Positions 32,915-41,571 of a stretch of 64,000 nucleotides of DNA are shown here, in pieces. Positions within the stretch are counted from its first letter, which is position 1. Each line of letters opens with the position of its first letter. The position numbers and the translations under genes are program-made. Source of the DNA: CAVYXK01 sp963708245 (lineage in GTDB: Bacteria > Pseudomonadota > Alphaproteobacteria > Acetobacterales > Acetobacteraceae); NCBI GenBank assembly GCA_963708245.1, contig OY970201.1:868001-932000 (forward strand). Reading direction: 5' to 3'. The notes beneath the pieces were generated by a model. The model was not told the origin of the DNA, did no database searches, and was given only the letters and a program-made list of their open reading frames with translations.

Positions 32915-34345
32915 ATGCCTGATACCGCCTTGCCCGTTTCGCCGCTGATCGATGCGATCCGCGCTGTTGTCAGCGATCGCGGCGTGCTCACCGAGCCATC
33001 CGATGTCGACCCCTATGTCGAGGACTGGCGATGCCTCTATCACGGCCGCACGCAAGCCGTCGTCCGTCCGGCGACTACCGACGAGGTCGCGCGTGTGGTC
33101 CGCCTCTGCGCGCAAGCCGGCGTGCCGGTTGTGCCACAAGGCGGCAATACCTCCATGGTCGGCGGCGCCACGCCGGACGAGACCGGTCACTCCATCGTGC
33201 TGAGCCTCGCACGCATGACCCGCGTGCGCGCGCTCGATCCGATCGATCTGACGATGACCATAGAGGCAGGCGTCACGCTGAAGTCCGCCCAGAACGCCGC
33301 CGCCGAGGCCGGGTGCCTGTTGCCGCTATCGATTTCCTCGGAAGGCTCGGCGCAGATCGGCGGCGTGCTGGCGGCCAACGCCGGCGGCAACAACACCGTG
33401 CGCTACGGCAATGCACGCGACCTCGTGCTGGGGCTCGAGGTCGTGCTAGCCGACGGGCAGGTGTGGAACGGGCTGCGGCGCCTACGCAAGGACAACACGG
33501 GGTATTGCCTGCGCCAGCTCTTCGTCGGCTCCGAGGGCACGCTCGGCGTGATCACCGCCGCGGTCCTGAAGCTGGTACCTCGCCCGCGTGACACGGCGGT
33601 GGCGCTCTGTGCGGTGGCTTCGCCGGAGGCGGCGCTGGAGCTGTTCGGCAGGTTCCAGGCACGCGACCCTGGCGCGGTGCAGGCGTTGGAATACATGTCC
33701 GGGTTAGGAATGGATTTTGTGCTGCGGCACATCCCGGGCGCGGTGCTGCCGCTGACGCAGCCTGCGCCGCATTACGTGCTGGTCGAGCTGGCGAGCCCGC
33801 GCGCCGATGCCGGCTTGCGTGCCGCGCTGGAGCAGGTGCTGGAAGGCGCACTCGGCGACGGCATCGTGGCAGACGCCGCGATCGCTGAAAGCGAGGCGCA
33901 GCGCGCTGCGATCTGGCGCCTGCGCGAAGAGCACTCCGAGGCGCAGAAGCGCGAAGGCGCCTCGGTGAAGAACGACGTCTCGGTGCCGGTGTCGCACGTG
34001 CCGGACTTCATCCACCATGCCACCGCGGCCTGCGGGGCACTGATCCCCGGGATCCGCGCGGTTCCGTTCGGCCACATCGGCGATGGCAACATCCACTTCA
34101 ACCTGGAGCAGCCCGAGGGCGCGGATGCCGCCTGGTTCCTGGCCCAGGACCACGCGATCATGGACACGGTGAATGCCGTGGTACGTGAATTCGACGGCAG
34201 CTTCTCCGCCGAGCACGGCATCGGCCGGCTGAAGCCATACATGATGCCGGACTGGCGCGGCGGGGCTGAGCTCGATCTGATGCGCCGGATCAAGGCGGCG
34301 CTCGATCCGGCCGGAATCATGAACCCCGGAAAGGTCCTGCCCTGA
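32915..34345 (+). CDS. FAD-linked oxidase of the D-2-hydroxyacid dehydrogenase (GlcD/D2HGDH-like) type
   Basis: 476 residues. The PCMH-type FAD domain has VVRPATTDEVARVVRLC and VPQGGNTSMVGGATP (pyrophosphate loop), then EAGVTLKSAQNAAAEAG and GGVLAANAGGNN. The C-terminal cap has VSHVPDFIHHA, GHIGDGNIHFNLEQP (His residues for substrate/metal) and the end AEHGIGRLKPYMMPDW, RIKAALDPAGIMNPGKVLP. This is the D-2-hydroxyglutarate/D-lactate dehydrogenase-like group that oxidises D-2-hydroxyacids with an external electron acceptor. It lies alone upstream of the polyketide cluster. Confidence 0.88.
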   Translation: MPDTALPVSPLIDAIRAVVSDRGVLTEPSDVDPYVEDWRCLYHGRTQAVVRPATTDEVARVVRLCAQAGVPVVPQGGNTSMVGGATPDETGHSIVLSLARMTRVRALDPIDLTMTIEAGVTLKSAQNAAAEAGCLLPLSISSEGSAQIGGVLAANAGGNNTVRYGNARDLVLGLEVVLADGQVWNGLRRLRKDNTGYCLRQLFVGSEGTLGVITAAVLKLVPRPRDTAVALCAVASPEAALELFGRFQARDPGAVQALEYMSGLGMDFVLRHIPGAVLPLTQPAPHYVLVELASPRADAGLRAALEQVLEGALGDGIVADAAIAESEAQRAAIWRLREEHSEAQKREGASVKNDVSVPVSHVPDFIHHATAACGALIPGIRAVPFGHIGDGNIHFNLEQPEGADAAWFLAQDHAIMDTVNAVVREFDGSFSAEHGIGRLKPYMMPDWRGGAELDLMRRIKAALDPAGIMNPGKVLP

Positions 34346-34450
34346 TCCGCGGGCCGCGGAATAGACCGCCGCCCAATCGCGTCTTCGACGAGGCGAACGC
34401 CAGCAACGGCTGCAAGTGAAAGGGCCTGACATGGCGCCGCCCCGGCCCAT

Positions 34451-35542
34451 ATGGCGTCCGATGAGGGCGGCGGCGTGATCCAGGCCTGGCTGAACAGGGT
34501 CGGCACCGCGACCCCGCCGCACGATGTTCACGCCGCCTGCGTCGAGTTCGGGCGTGGCCTGCTGACAGACGAGCGCAGCCGAGCGCTGTTCACGCGCATG
34601 GCCGGGATTGCGGACATCAGGCACCGTTACGCGATCTTCGCCCCCGGCACGTCGCCGGAGAACGGGGCGTTCGATCGCGGAGGCTTCTATCGCCGCGGCG
34701 CCTTCCCCTCGACCGCAGAGCGCATGGCGCGCTTCGCGACGGAGGCCCGGACGCTGGGCGCGGCTGCGATCGCGGCGCTCGACCTCGGCGCCGAACGCGA
34801 CGCCGTCACCCACTTGGTCGTCGCGAGCTGCACCGGCTTTGCCGCGCCCGGCCTCGATTTCTACATCATGCGCGACGCCCGGCTGCGCGCTTCAGTCGAG
34901 CGCACCGTGGTTGGCTTCATGGGCTGCTTCGCCGCGGTGAATGCGCTGAAGCTCGCCCGTCACATCGTCCGCTCCGAGCCGGGCGCGGTGGTGTTGGTGG
35001 TCAATCTGGAGCTGTGCAGCTTGCATCTGCAGGAGCAGTGGGAACTCGAGAAGATGCTGAGCTTCCTGCTGTTCGCCGACGGTGCCAGCGCTGCGCTGGT
35101 CTCGGCAGCGCCGACCGGACTGTCGCTGGGGCTGTTCAACGCGACGGTGCTTCCTGACAGCGAGGAGCTGATCACCTGGCACATCGGCGATAGCGGCTTT
35201 CATATGCACCTGTCAGGCCAGGTACCCGGGCGCATCCGCCGGTTCCTGCGAGAATATGGTGTAGGGCTTCTCGGCGACCGCGCGGCGGCGGAGGTTGCGC
35301 ACTGGGCGGTGCATGCCGGCGGACGATCCGTGCTGGATGCGGTGCAGGAGGGGCTGGCGCTCTGCCCGCACGCGTTGCGGCACTCCCGCGCGGTGCTGCG
35401 CGACTTCGGCAACATGTCCTCGACGACGCTGATGTTCGTGCTGGACCGCATCCTGCGCGATGGCGGTGGCTCTGGCGACGGGATTGCGATGGCCTTCGGC
35501 CCCGGCCTGACGGTGGAAAGCTTTGCCTTCCGCCGCGCCTGA
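34451..35542 (+). CDS. Type III polyketide synthase (chalcone/stilbene-synthase family)
   Basis: 363 residues, thiolase fold. The catalytic triad is present: Cys127 in VVASCTGFAAPG, His in AHWAVHAGGRSVL and Asn in DFGNMSSTTLMFVL. GFMGCFAAVNALKLAR and AMAFGPGLTVESFAF are family signatures. Such enzymes extend an acyl-CoA starter with malonyl-CoA and cyclise the chain to pyrones, resorcinols or phloroglucinols in the cytoplasm. The next two genes overlap it and each other and encode a methyltransferase and a flavoprotein, the order of srsA-srsB-srsC, which makes methylated and oxidised alkylresorcinols in Streptomyces. A phenolic lipid or quinone product is therefore likely but inferred. Confidence 0.92.
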   Translation: MASDEGGGVIQAWLNRVGTATPPHDVHAACVEFGRGLLTDERSRALFTRMAGIADIRHRYAIFAPGTSPENGAFDRGGFYRRGAFPSTAERMARFATEARTLGAAAIAALDLGAERDAVTHLVVASCTGFAAPGLDFYIMRDARLRASVERTVVGFMGCFAAVNALKLARHIVRSEPGAVVLVVNLELCSLHLQEQWELEKMLSFLLFADGASAALVSAAPTGLSLGLFNATVLPDSEELITWHIGDSGFHMHLSGQVPGRIRRFLREYGVGLLGDRAAAEVAHWAVHAGGRSVLDAVQEGLALCPHALRHSRAVLRDFGNMSSTTLMFVLDRILRDGGGSGDGIAMAFGPGLTVESFAFRRA

Positions 35543-36257
35543 ACCGAAACGAGGGTTGCGCCGGCGCAGCGACGCTGCCGAGCACATGGACACCGACTGC
35601 GCTGATTTCGAAGACTATGCGCGCTGCCTGTCTGATCTCACCCGGGTGAATCTCGTCACGTTGACGCACCGGCCGGCGTTGGCCTGGCTGGCGCGGGAGA
35701 CGGCAGGGCTCGCTTCGTTTTCGTTGCTGGATGTCGCCTGCGGGCACGGCGACCTGCTGCGGCGGATCCGCGGTTGGGCTGAGCGGCGCGGAATCGAGGC
35801 TCGGCTGGTCGGGATCGATCTCAATCCCTGGGCCACGCAGGCGGCGCGCGCGGCAACGCCGGCGGCGGCACGGATCCACTATGTGACCGGCGACGTGTTC
35901 GCATTTCGCCCTGATCCGCCAACCGATTTCATCGTCAGCTCGCAGTTCACGCATCACCTGACCAACGAGGGTGTGACGGCGTTCATCCGCTGGCAGGAGG
36001 CGCACGCCGCACGCGGCTGGTTCATCAGCGATCTGCATCGGCACTGGTTCGCCTATTATGGCTTCCCGCTGCTCGCACGTGCCGCGCGATGGCATCGTTT
36101 CGTGCGCATGGATGGCCAGGTGTCGATTGCCCGCGCTTTCACGACATCAGAATGGCGCGTATTGCTCGCCGCCGCCGGGCTGTCGTCTGCGGACGCCGAG
36201 GTCACTTGGCACGTGCCGTTCCGTCTGTGCGTGGCGCGCCGGTGCCTGCGCCGCTGA
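35523..36257 (+). CDS. SAM-dependent methyltransferase of the polyketide cluster
   Basis: A class I methyltransferase: the SAM-binding motif reads LLDVACGHGDLLRRIRGWAE, the acidic loop VGIDLNPWATQAA, then VSSQFTHHLTNEGV. The conserved start region RRRSDAAEHMDTDCADFEDY, seen in polyketide-associated relatives, lies upstream of the ATG at 35586. So the true start is probably one of the TTGs at 35523 or 35556, overlapping the synthase stop. By analogy with SrsB it would methylate the phenolic product. The 3' end overlaps the flavoprotein gene by 16 bases. Confidence 0.85.
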   Translation: MPSAAPEPKRGLRRRSDAAEHMDTDCADFEDYARCLSDLTRVNLVTLTHRPALAWLARETAGLASFSLLDVACGHGDLLRRIRGWAERRGIEARLVGIDLNPWATQAARAATPAAARIHYVTGDVFAFRPDPPTDFIVSSQFTHHLTNEGVTAFIRWQEAHAARGWFISDLHRHWFAYYGFPLLARAARWHRFVRMDGQVSIARAFTTSEWRVLLAAAGLSSADAEVTWHVPFRLCVARRCLRR

Positions 36258-37348
36258 TCATCGGCGGCGGTCCGGCGGGCGCTGCCGTGGCGATCTCGCT
36301 GGCCCGTGCGGGCCGCCCGGTGACTCTGATCGAGCGCAACGCAGCCCCGCACCACAAGGTGTGCGGCGATTTCTTGAGCGCCCACGCGGTGCGGATGATC
36401 GAGGAGCTTGGGGTCGATCTGGCACCTCTGGCACCGGCCCCAATCGCGCGAGTGCGGCTGGTGCATGGCACCGCGGAGGCCTCGGCCGCGTTGCCGTTTC
36501 CGGCTGTAGGACTATCGCGCATGGCGTTGGATGAGGCGCTACTAATCCGGGCGAACGACGCCGGTGCGTCGCTGCTGCGGGGCCACGCGGTTCGAAGTCT
36601 GCACCGCTGCGGCGGCGGGTTCTTGGTGGATGTCGGGGCGCATGGCCGACACACCACCCAGACGGTGTTCCTGGGCACCGGCAAGCACGATCTGCGTGGC
36701 GCCGCGCGGCCTTGGCACGGAACGGAACTCGTCGGACTGAAGACGTACCTCCCGTTGGTTGCCGATCGATCACAGGCGCTGGCGGAGACGGTCGAGCTGG
36801 TGTTGTTCCCCGGCGGATACGCTGGACTGATGCCCGTGGAGGCAGGTCGTGCCGTCTTGTGCTGGCTGATGCCGCGTACACTCCTGCGACGGCTGGGCCC
36901 TTGGCCAGCAGCGTTCGAGTGGCTCCTCGCGGCTTGCCCGCACTTGGCGCGGCGACTCGGCGATGCAGTGCCGCTGCTGCCCCGGCCTGTGGCGGTGGCC
37001 GGCATTCCCTATGGGTTCGTGTATCGCGGTGAGGGCCACGACGGGCTGTTCCGGTTGGGCGATCAGGCAGGAGTGATCCCCTCGCTCGCCGGAGACGGTG
37101 TGGCGATTGCACTGTTGAGCGGCCGGTTGGCGGCGGAGGCGTGGTTGGCGGGGGAGGAGGCGGCGACCGGCGCGTATCATCGTCGCCTGCGCGGGGAGCT
37201 GCGCCGGCCGATCCGGCTGGCCGGGGTGGTGCACGGGCTACTCCGCAGCCAGACGGCTCGGCGCTGGGCGGTCGCGGCATGCAGGCGATGGTCGGGGCTG
37301 TTGGGATGGATCGCGAGAGCGACACGGGTTGGCGAAGGTTGCGAGTGA
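36242..37348 (+). CDS. FAD-dependent oxidoreductase of the polyketide cluster
   Basis: 368 residues. The Rossmann GxGxxG is LIIGGGPAGAAVAISLARAG, followed by ERNAAPHHKVCGDFLS, LSRMALDEALL and the second FAD motif RLGDQAGVIPSLAGDGVAIAL. This is the geranylgeranyl-reductase/UbiH-like group. SrsC, a flavoprotein in the same relative position, hydroxylates the resorcinol ring to give a quinone; a similar ring oxidation is inferred here. The GTG at 36242 overlaps the methyltransferase gene. The C-terminus has an Arg-rich helix (RRWAVAACRRWSGLL) that might contact the membrane. Confidence 0.88.
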   Translation: MPAPLIIGGGPAGAAVAISLARAGRPVTLIERNAAPHHKVCGDFLSAHAVRMIEELGVDLAPLAPAPIARVRLVHGTAEASAALPFPAVGLSRMALDEALLIRANDAGASLLRGHAVRSLHRCGGGFLVDVGAHGRHTTQTVFLGTGKHDLRGAARPWHGTELVGLKTYLPLVADRSQALAETVELVLFPGGYAGLMPVEAGRAVLCWLMPRTLLRRLGPWPAAFEWLLAACPHLARRLGDAVPLLPRPVAVAGIPYGFVYRGEGHDGLFRLGDQAGVIPSLAGDGVAIALLSGRLAAEAWLAGEEAATGAYHRRLRGELRRPIRLAGVVHGLLRSQTARRWAVAACRRWSGLLGWIARATRVGEGCE

Positions 37349-37457
37349 ACGGATACGGTGACACCGGTCATGGTGAGCCGAAGGGGAAGCAATCGATCAA
37401 AACGCGATCTTCCCGGTGCAGTGGACGCACCGCCCCAAACCGGCTCCAATCGCCGCC

Positions 37458-37892
37458 ATGAGCCGACATCCGCCTGGCCGCCGCGCCGACTACCGCTGGT
37501 TCCACGACCTCACCACGCGCTGGATGGACAACGACGTGTTCCGGCACGTCAACAACGTGGTCTATTTCTCCTGGTTCGACACCGCGGTGACGTACTGGGA
37601 GACTACAACTGGCGTGGTTGATCTGCTGAACGGCCCGGTGCACTGCGTGGTTGCCGAAACAATGTGCCGCTATCACAGCTCGGTCGCCTGGCCCGATCGA
37701 ATCAGCGTCGGTCTGCGCGCCGCGCGGATCGGCGGCAGCTCCGTGCGTTACGAGCTTGGTGTGTTCCGCAATAGCGATGACATCGCAGCGGCGGAAGGGT
37801 ATTTCGTGCACGTCTTCGTCGAGCGAGGCAGTCAGCGGCCGGTGCCGATCCCGGGCGCGTCGCGCAAGCTGCTCGAAACGATCATCGTCTGA
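37458..37892 (+). CDS. Acyl-CoA thioesterase, 4-hydroxybenzoyl-CoA-thioesterase (hot-dog) family
   Basis: 144 residues. The YbgC/4HBT signature is complete: TTRWMDNDVFRHVNNVVYFSWFDTA with the catalytic Asp, followed by the RYHSSVAWPDRI strand. These enzymes hydrolyse acyl-CoA thioesters. It follows the polyketide cluster by 110 bases and precedes an SDR gene by 17, so it is better placed with the SDR-amidase group, though release or proofreading for the polyketide synthase is possible. Confidence 0.87.
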   Translation: MSRHPPGRRADYRWFHDLTTRWMDNDVFRHVNNVVYFSWFDTAVTYWETTTGVVDLLNGPVHCVVAETMCRYHSSVAWPDRISVGLRAARIGGSSVRYELGVFRNSDDIAAAEGYFVHVFVERGSQRPVPIPGASRKLLETIIV

Positions 37893-37909
37893 ACAGGAGG
37901 GTACTCGAG

Positions 37910-38692
37910 ATGGATCTGGGCATCCGCGGCCGCAAGGCAATCGTCTGCGCCGCCAGCAAAGGCCTCGGCCGCGCCTGCGCCACGTCGCTCGCGCGCGAGG
38001 GCGTCGATCTGGTCATCACCGCACGTACGGCCCACGAGCTGGAGCACACCGCCGCCGAGATCCGCAAGGCCACCGGCGTCAAAGTCACGCCCGTTCCTGG
38101 CGACATCAGCACCGAGGCAGGTCGCGCCGCGGCGCTGGCAGCGTGCCCTACACCCGACATTCTGGTGAACAATGCCGGCGGCCCGCCGCCCGGCGATTTC
38201 CGCGAGTGGGACCGCGACGCCTGGCTCCGCGCGCTCGATGCCAACATGCTGGCGCCGATCTTCATGATCAAAGCGGTGATTGACGGCATGATCGAGCGCA
38301 AGTTCGGCCGCATCGTCAACATCACTTCGGCCTCGGTGAAGTCGCCGATCCCGCAGCTCGGCATGAGCAACGGTGCGCGCGCCGGGCTGACCGGTTTCGT
38401 TGCCGGAATTGCGCGGCAGGTGGCGAAGCACAATGTCACCATAAACAACATCCTGCCCGGGCCGTTTCTGACCGATCGGCTAAGGAGCGGTGCAGCGCAT
38501 CTCGCGCAGCGCACCGGTCGCACGCTGGAAGAAGAACTCGCCGCCCGCGGGCGGGAAAACCCGACGGGGCGCGTCGGCGATCCGGCCGAGTTCGGCGAGG
38601 CCTGCGCGTTCCTATGCGCCGCGTCCTCGGGTTTCATCGTCGGCCATAACCTGCTGCTCGATGGCGGCGCCTTCAATTCTTCGATCGCCTGA
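37910..38692 (+). CDS. SDR-family protein lacking the standard Tyr-x-x-x-Lys motif
   Basis: 260 residues. Cofactor-binding CAASKGLGRACATSLARE and NNAGGPPPGDF are present, as is ITSASVKSPIP with the catalytic Ser. The active-site Tyr/Lys segment is replaced by LGMSNGARAGLTGFV, i.e. Asn and Arg stand where YxxxK is expected. A widespread SDR subgroup has this SNGAR wording, so it is a family trait, not a mutation, but its chemistry must differ or be lost. GAGGG precedes the ATG. The stop overlaps the first amidase (TGATG). Confidence 0.85.
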   Translation: MDLGIRGRKAIVCAASKGLGRACATSLAREGVDLVITARTAHELEHTAAEIRKATGVKVTPVPGDISTEAGRAAALAACPTPDILVNNAGGPPPGDFREWDRDAWLRALDANMLAPIFMIKAVIDGMIERKFGRIVNITSASVKSPIPQLGMSNGARAGLTGFVAGIARQVAKHNVTINNILPGPFLTDRLRSGAAHLAQRTGRTLEEELAARGRENPTGRVGDPAEFGEACAFLCAASSGFIVGHNLLLDGGAFNSSIA

Positions 38693-40116
38693 TGGACCCA
38701 TCCTTCCTGCCGGCACACCGGCTGGCCGAGCTCACGCGCACCCGAAAGATCAGTTGCCGAGAGCTGCTCGATCATTTCATCGCGCGGGTGGAACGCCACG
38801 ATCCGAAGATCAACGCGGTGGTGGTGCGCGATTTCGAGCGGGCGCGGGAGCGCGCGAAGGCGCTCGACAACCAGGCCGACAAGTCCGCCCCACTGTTCGG
38901 CGTGCCGATGACGGTGAAGGAGAGCTTCGATATCGCCGATCTGCCGACTACTATGGGCGTGCCGACGCAGCGGAACGCCATTGCCAAACGGAACGGCCTG
39001 CCGGTCGAGCGCCTGCTGAGTGCTGGGGCGGTGGTGTTCGGCAAGACGAACGTCCCGCTGCTGCTCGCGGATTGGCAGAGCTACAACGAAATTTACGGTG
39101 CCACCAACAATCCGTGGGACCTGAAGCTCTCGCCGGGCGGTTCGTCCGGTGGGTCGGCGGCTGCCTTGGCGGCGGGGATGACTGGACTCGAGCTCGGCAG
39201 CGACATCGGCTCGTCCATCCGCAATCCGGCGCATTATTGCGGCATCTTCGGTCACAAACCAACCTGGGGCATTTGCCCGAACGGCAGCGTCGCGCCATCG
39301 GATATCTCGGTGCTTGGCCCACTGGCCCGTTCGGCCGAGGACCTGGCAATAACGCTCAACGTCATCGCCGGCCCTGACGAGATCGACGGCGCCGGCTGGA
39401 AGCTCGACCTCGCCCCGCCACGTGTAACGACGTTTGCTGGGCTGCGCGTCGCGATGATGCTCGACCATAAGCTTTCGGAGGTGGATGCCTCCATCGCCGC
39501 CCGAATCGGGGCACTAGCGTCGTTTCTATCGCAACAAGGCGCCCGGGTGGATATGACCGCGAGGCCGGATTTCGACCTTGCTGAGGCGCATCGGTTGTAC
39601 ATCACGATGCTACGCGCAACCACCAGCCGGCGTATCGGCGATCCCGGCGTGGCGCACTGGCAGGCCGAGGCGGCTCGGCTGCCGGCCGACGACACCGGGT
39701 ACTGCGCTCTGATGGCACGCGGCATCTCGATGAGCCATCGCGACTTCCTGATCGCCAACGAGCAGCGGCAGCGCATGCGCCACGCCTGGGCGGCGTTCTT
39801 CAAGGAGTGGGACGTGTTCCTGTGCCCCGCAGCCGCCTCCGCCGCTCAGCCGCACGACCATGAAGGCCAACGCTGGGAGCGCACCATCGAAGTGAACGGC
39901 CGCCGCGTCCCGACCACGGACCAGATGTTCTGGGCCGGCATCTCGTGTTTCTTCCTGCTGCCCGCCACCGTGGCGCCGCTCGGCTTCACGCCATCAGGCT
40001 TGCCGATCGGCGTGCAGATCGTCGGCCCACAATTCGGCGACCGCACCACGATCCAGTTCGCGCGACTGATGGAACAATCCTGGCAGGGCTTCGTCGCCCC
40101 ACCCGGCTGGGACTGA
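38692..40116 (+). CDS. Amidase (amidase-signature family), copy 1
   Basis: 474 residues. The Ser-cisSer-Lys machinery is visible: Lys in PMTVKESFDI, and the signature LSPGGSSGGSAAALAAGM followed by GSDIGSSIRNPAHYCGIFGHKPTW with the nucleophile Ser in SDIGSSIR. Members hydrolyse carboxamides (acylamides, urea derivatives, aryl amides). It is adjacent to a close paralogue in the same orientation, with nearly the same N-terminus (PSFLPAHRLAELT versus PTFLPAWRLAELT), so the pair arose by tandem duplication. Substrate unknown. Confidence 0.9.
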   Translation: MDPSFLPAHRLAELTRTRKISCRELLDHFIARVERHDPKINAVVVRDFERARERAKALDNQADKSAPLFGVPMTVKESFDIADLPTTMGVPTQRNAIAKRNGLPVERLLSAGAVVFGKTNVPLLLADWQSYNEIYGATNNPWDLKLSPGGSSGGSAAALAAGMTGLELGSDIGSSIRNPAHYCGIFGHKPTWGICPNGSVAPSDISVLGPLARSAEDLAITLNVIAGPDEIDGAGWKLDLAPPRVTTFAGLRVAMMLDHKLSEVDASIAARIGALASFLSQQGARVDMTARPDFDLAEAHRLYITMLRATTSRRIGDPGVAHWQAEAARLPADDTGYCALMARGISMSHRDFLIANEQRQRMRHAWAAFFKEWDVFLCPAAASAAQPHDHEGQRWERTIEVNGRRVPTTDQMFWAGISCFFLLPATVAPLGFTPSGLPIGVQIVGPQFGDRTTIQFARLMEQSWQGFVAPPGWD

Positions 40117-40125
40117 GAGGCACAA

Positions 40126-41565
40126 ATGGACCCGACCTTCCTCCCGGCTTGGCGTCTTGCCGAACTCACGACCAGCGGCGAGATCGGCTGCGTCGAGTTG
40201 CTCGACCACTATATAGCGCGCGTCGAGCGACTGAACCCGCGTATCAACGCCGTGGTAGTGCGCGACCTGCAACGCGCCCGCGAGCGCGCACGCTCGCTGG
40301 ACCGTAACGGCAGCCACAAAGGCCCGCTGTTCGGCGTACCGATGACGGTGAAAGAGAGCTTCGACATCGCCGGCCTGCCCACCACCTGGGGTTATGCGGA
40401 CCGCAAGCCGCATCGCGCCGAGGCCGATGCACTGGCCGTGCAGCGGCTGGAGCAGGCCGGCGCCGTGGTGTTCGGCAAGACCAACGTGCCGGTCGCCCTC
40501 GCCGACTGGCAAAGCTTCAACCCGGTCTACGGCACCACCAACAATCCCTGGCACGACGCACATACGCCTGGCGGTTCCTCCGGTGGCGGAGCGGCGGCCT
40601 GCGCCGCCGGCTTCGGGGGGCTGGAGCTCGGCAGCGACATCGGCGGCTCGATCCGCGTGCCGGCGCATTATTGCGGGTTGTTCGGTCATAAGCCGACCTG
40701 GGCACTGTGTCCTCCGCGCGGTCACTCGCTGATGAACACCGCGGCGATCACCGACATTTCGGTGATCGGACCGCTGGCGCGTTCGGCGCGCGATCTGGCG
40801 CTCGCGCTGGACGCCATTGCCGGTCCGGACCCGATGGACAGCGATCTCGCCATCACTCTGCCGTCGCCGCGCACTACCCGATTGTCGGAGCTGCGCATCG
40901 CAGTCTGGTCGCACGAGCCGGGCCACGAAACGGATACCGAGACTGTCGCCTTGATCGAAGAAGTGGCGCGGCATCTCGAAGCCGAGGGTGTCGAGGTCAG
41001 CCGAGTCGCGCGGCCCGATTTCGATGTTACCGAAGCATATCGGCTTTATATCACGCTGCTTGACGCGGCACTGAGCGCGCGCGCTTCGGAGGATGACCTG
41101 GCCCGCAGGCGCGATGAGAAAACCAAGCTCGCCGACGACGATATGAGCGCGGACGCATTATTCGTCCGCGCCGTCGATCTGCTTCATCGTGACTGGTTGC
41201 GGCTGAACGAACGGCGTCACCAGATCCGTCGTGCCTGGAATGCCTTCTTCCAAAACTGGGACGTTCTGCTGTGTCCGGTGATCGCAACCCCAGCACTGCC
41301 GCACAAGCAGGAAGGCGAGACCTGGGAACGCACGCACACGGTGAACGGCCACACTATCCCTTATAGCGATATGCTGTTCTGGCCTGGCGTCACCTGCGCC
41401 TTCCATCTGCCGGCAAGCGTCGCGCCGATTGGCCTGTCGCAGTCCGGCCTGCCGATCGGGGTGCAGATCGTCGGACCGCTGCATGGCGACCGAACCACCA
41501 TCGCAGCGGCGGAGCTGCTGGAGAAATCCTGGCGCGCTTTCGTCCCACCACCCGGCTGGGAGTGA
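40126..41565 (+). CDS. Amidase (amidase-signature family), copy 2
   Basis: 479 residues. Same machinery as copy 1: PMTVKESFDIAGL, the signature TPGGSSGGGAAACAAGFGG and GSDIGGSIRVPAHYCGLFGHKPTW. Compared with copy 1 it has an insertion with extra residues after KPTW (LCPPRGHSLMN) and a divergent middle region, so substrate range may differ. It begins ten bases after copy 1 and ends six bases before the reductase gene, which suggests one transcript. Confidence 0.9.
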   Translation: MDPTFLPAWRLAELTTSGEIGCVELLDHYIARVERLNPRINAVVVRDLQRARERARSLDRNGSHKGPLFGVPMTVKESFDIAGLPTTWGYADRKPHRAEADALAVQRLEQAGAVVFGKTNVPVALADWQSFNPVYGTTNNPWHDAHTPGGSSGGGAAACAAGFGGLELGSDIGGSIRVPAHYCGLFGHKPTWALCPPRGHSLMNTAAITDISVIGPLARSARDLALALDAIAGPDPMDSDLAITLPSPRTTRLSELRIAVWSHEPGHETDTETVALIEEVARHLEAEGVEVSRVARPDFDVTEAYRLYITLLDAALSARASEDDLARRRDEKTKLADDDMSADALFVRAVDLLHRDWLRLNERRHQIRRAWNAFFQNWDVLLCPVIATPALPHKQEGETWERTHTVNGHTIPYSDMLFWPGVTCAFHLPASVAPIGLSQSGLPIGVQIVGPLHGDRTTIAAAELLEKSWRAFVPPPGWE

Positions 41566-41571
41566 GCGGCG

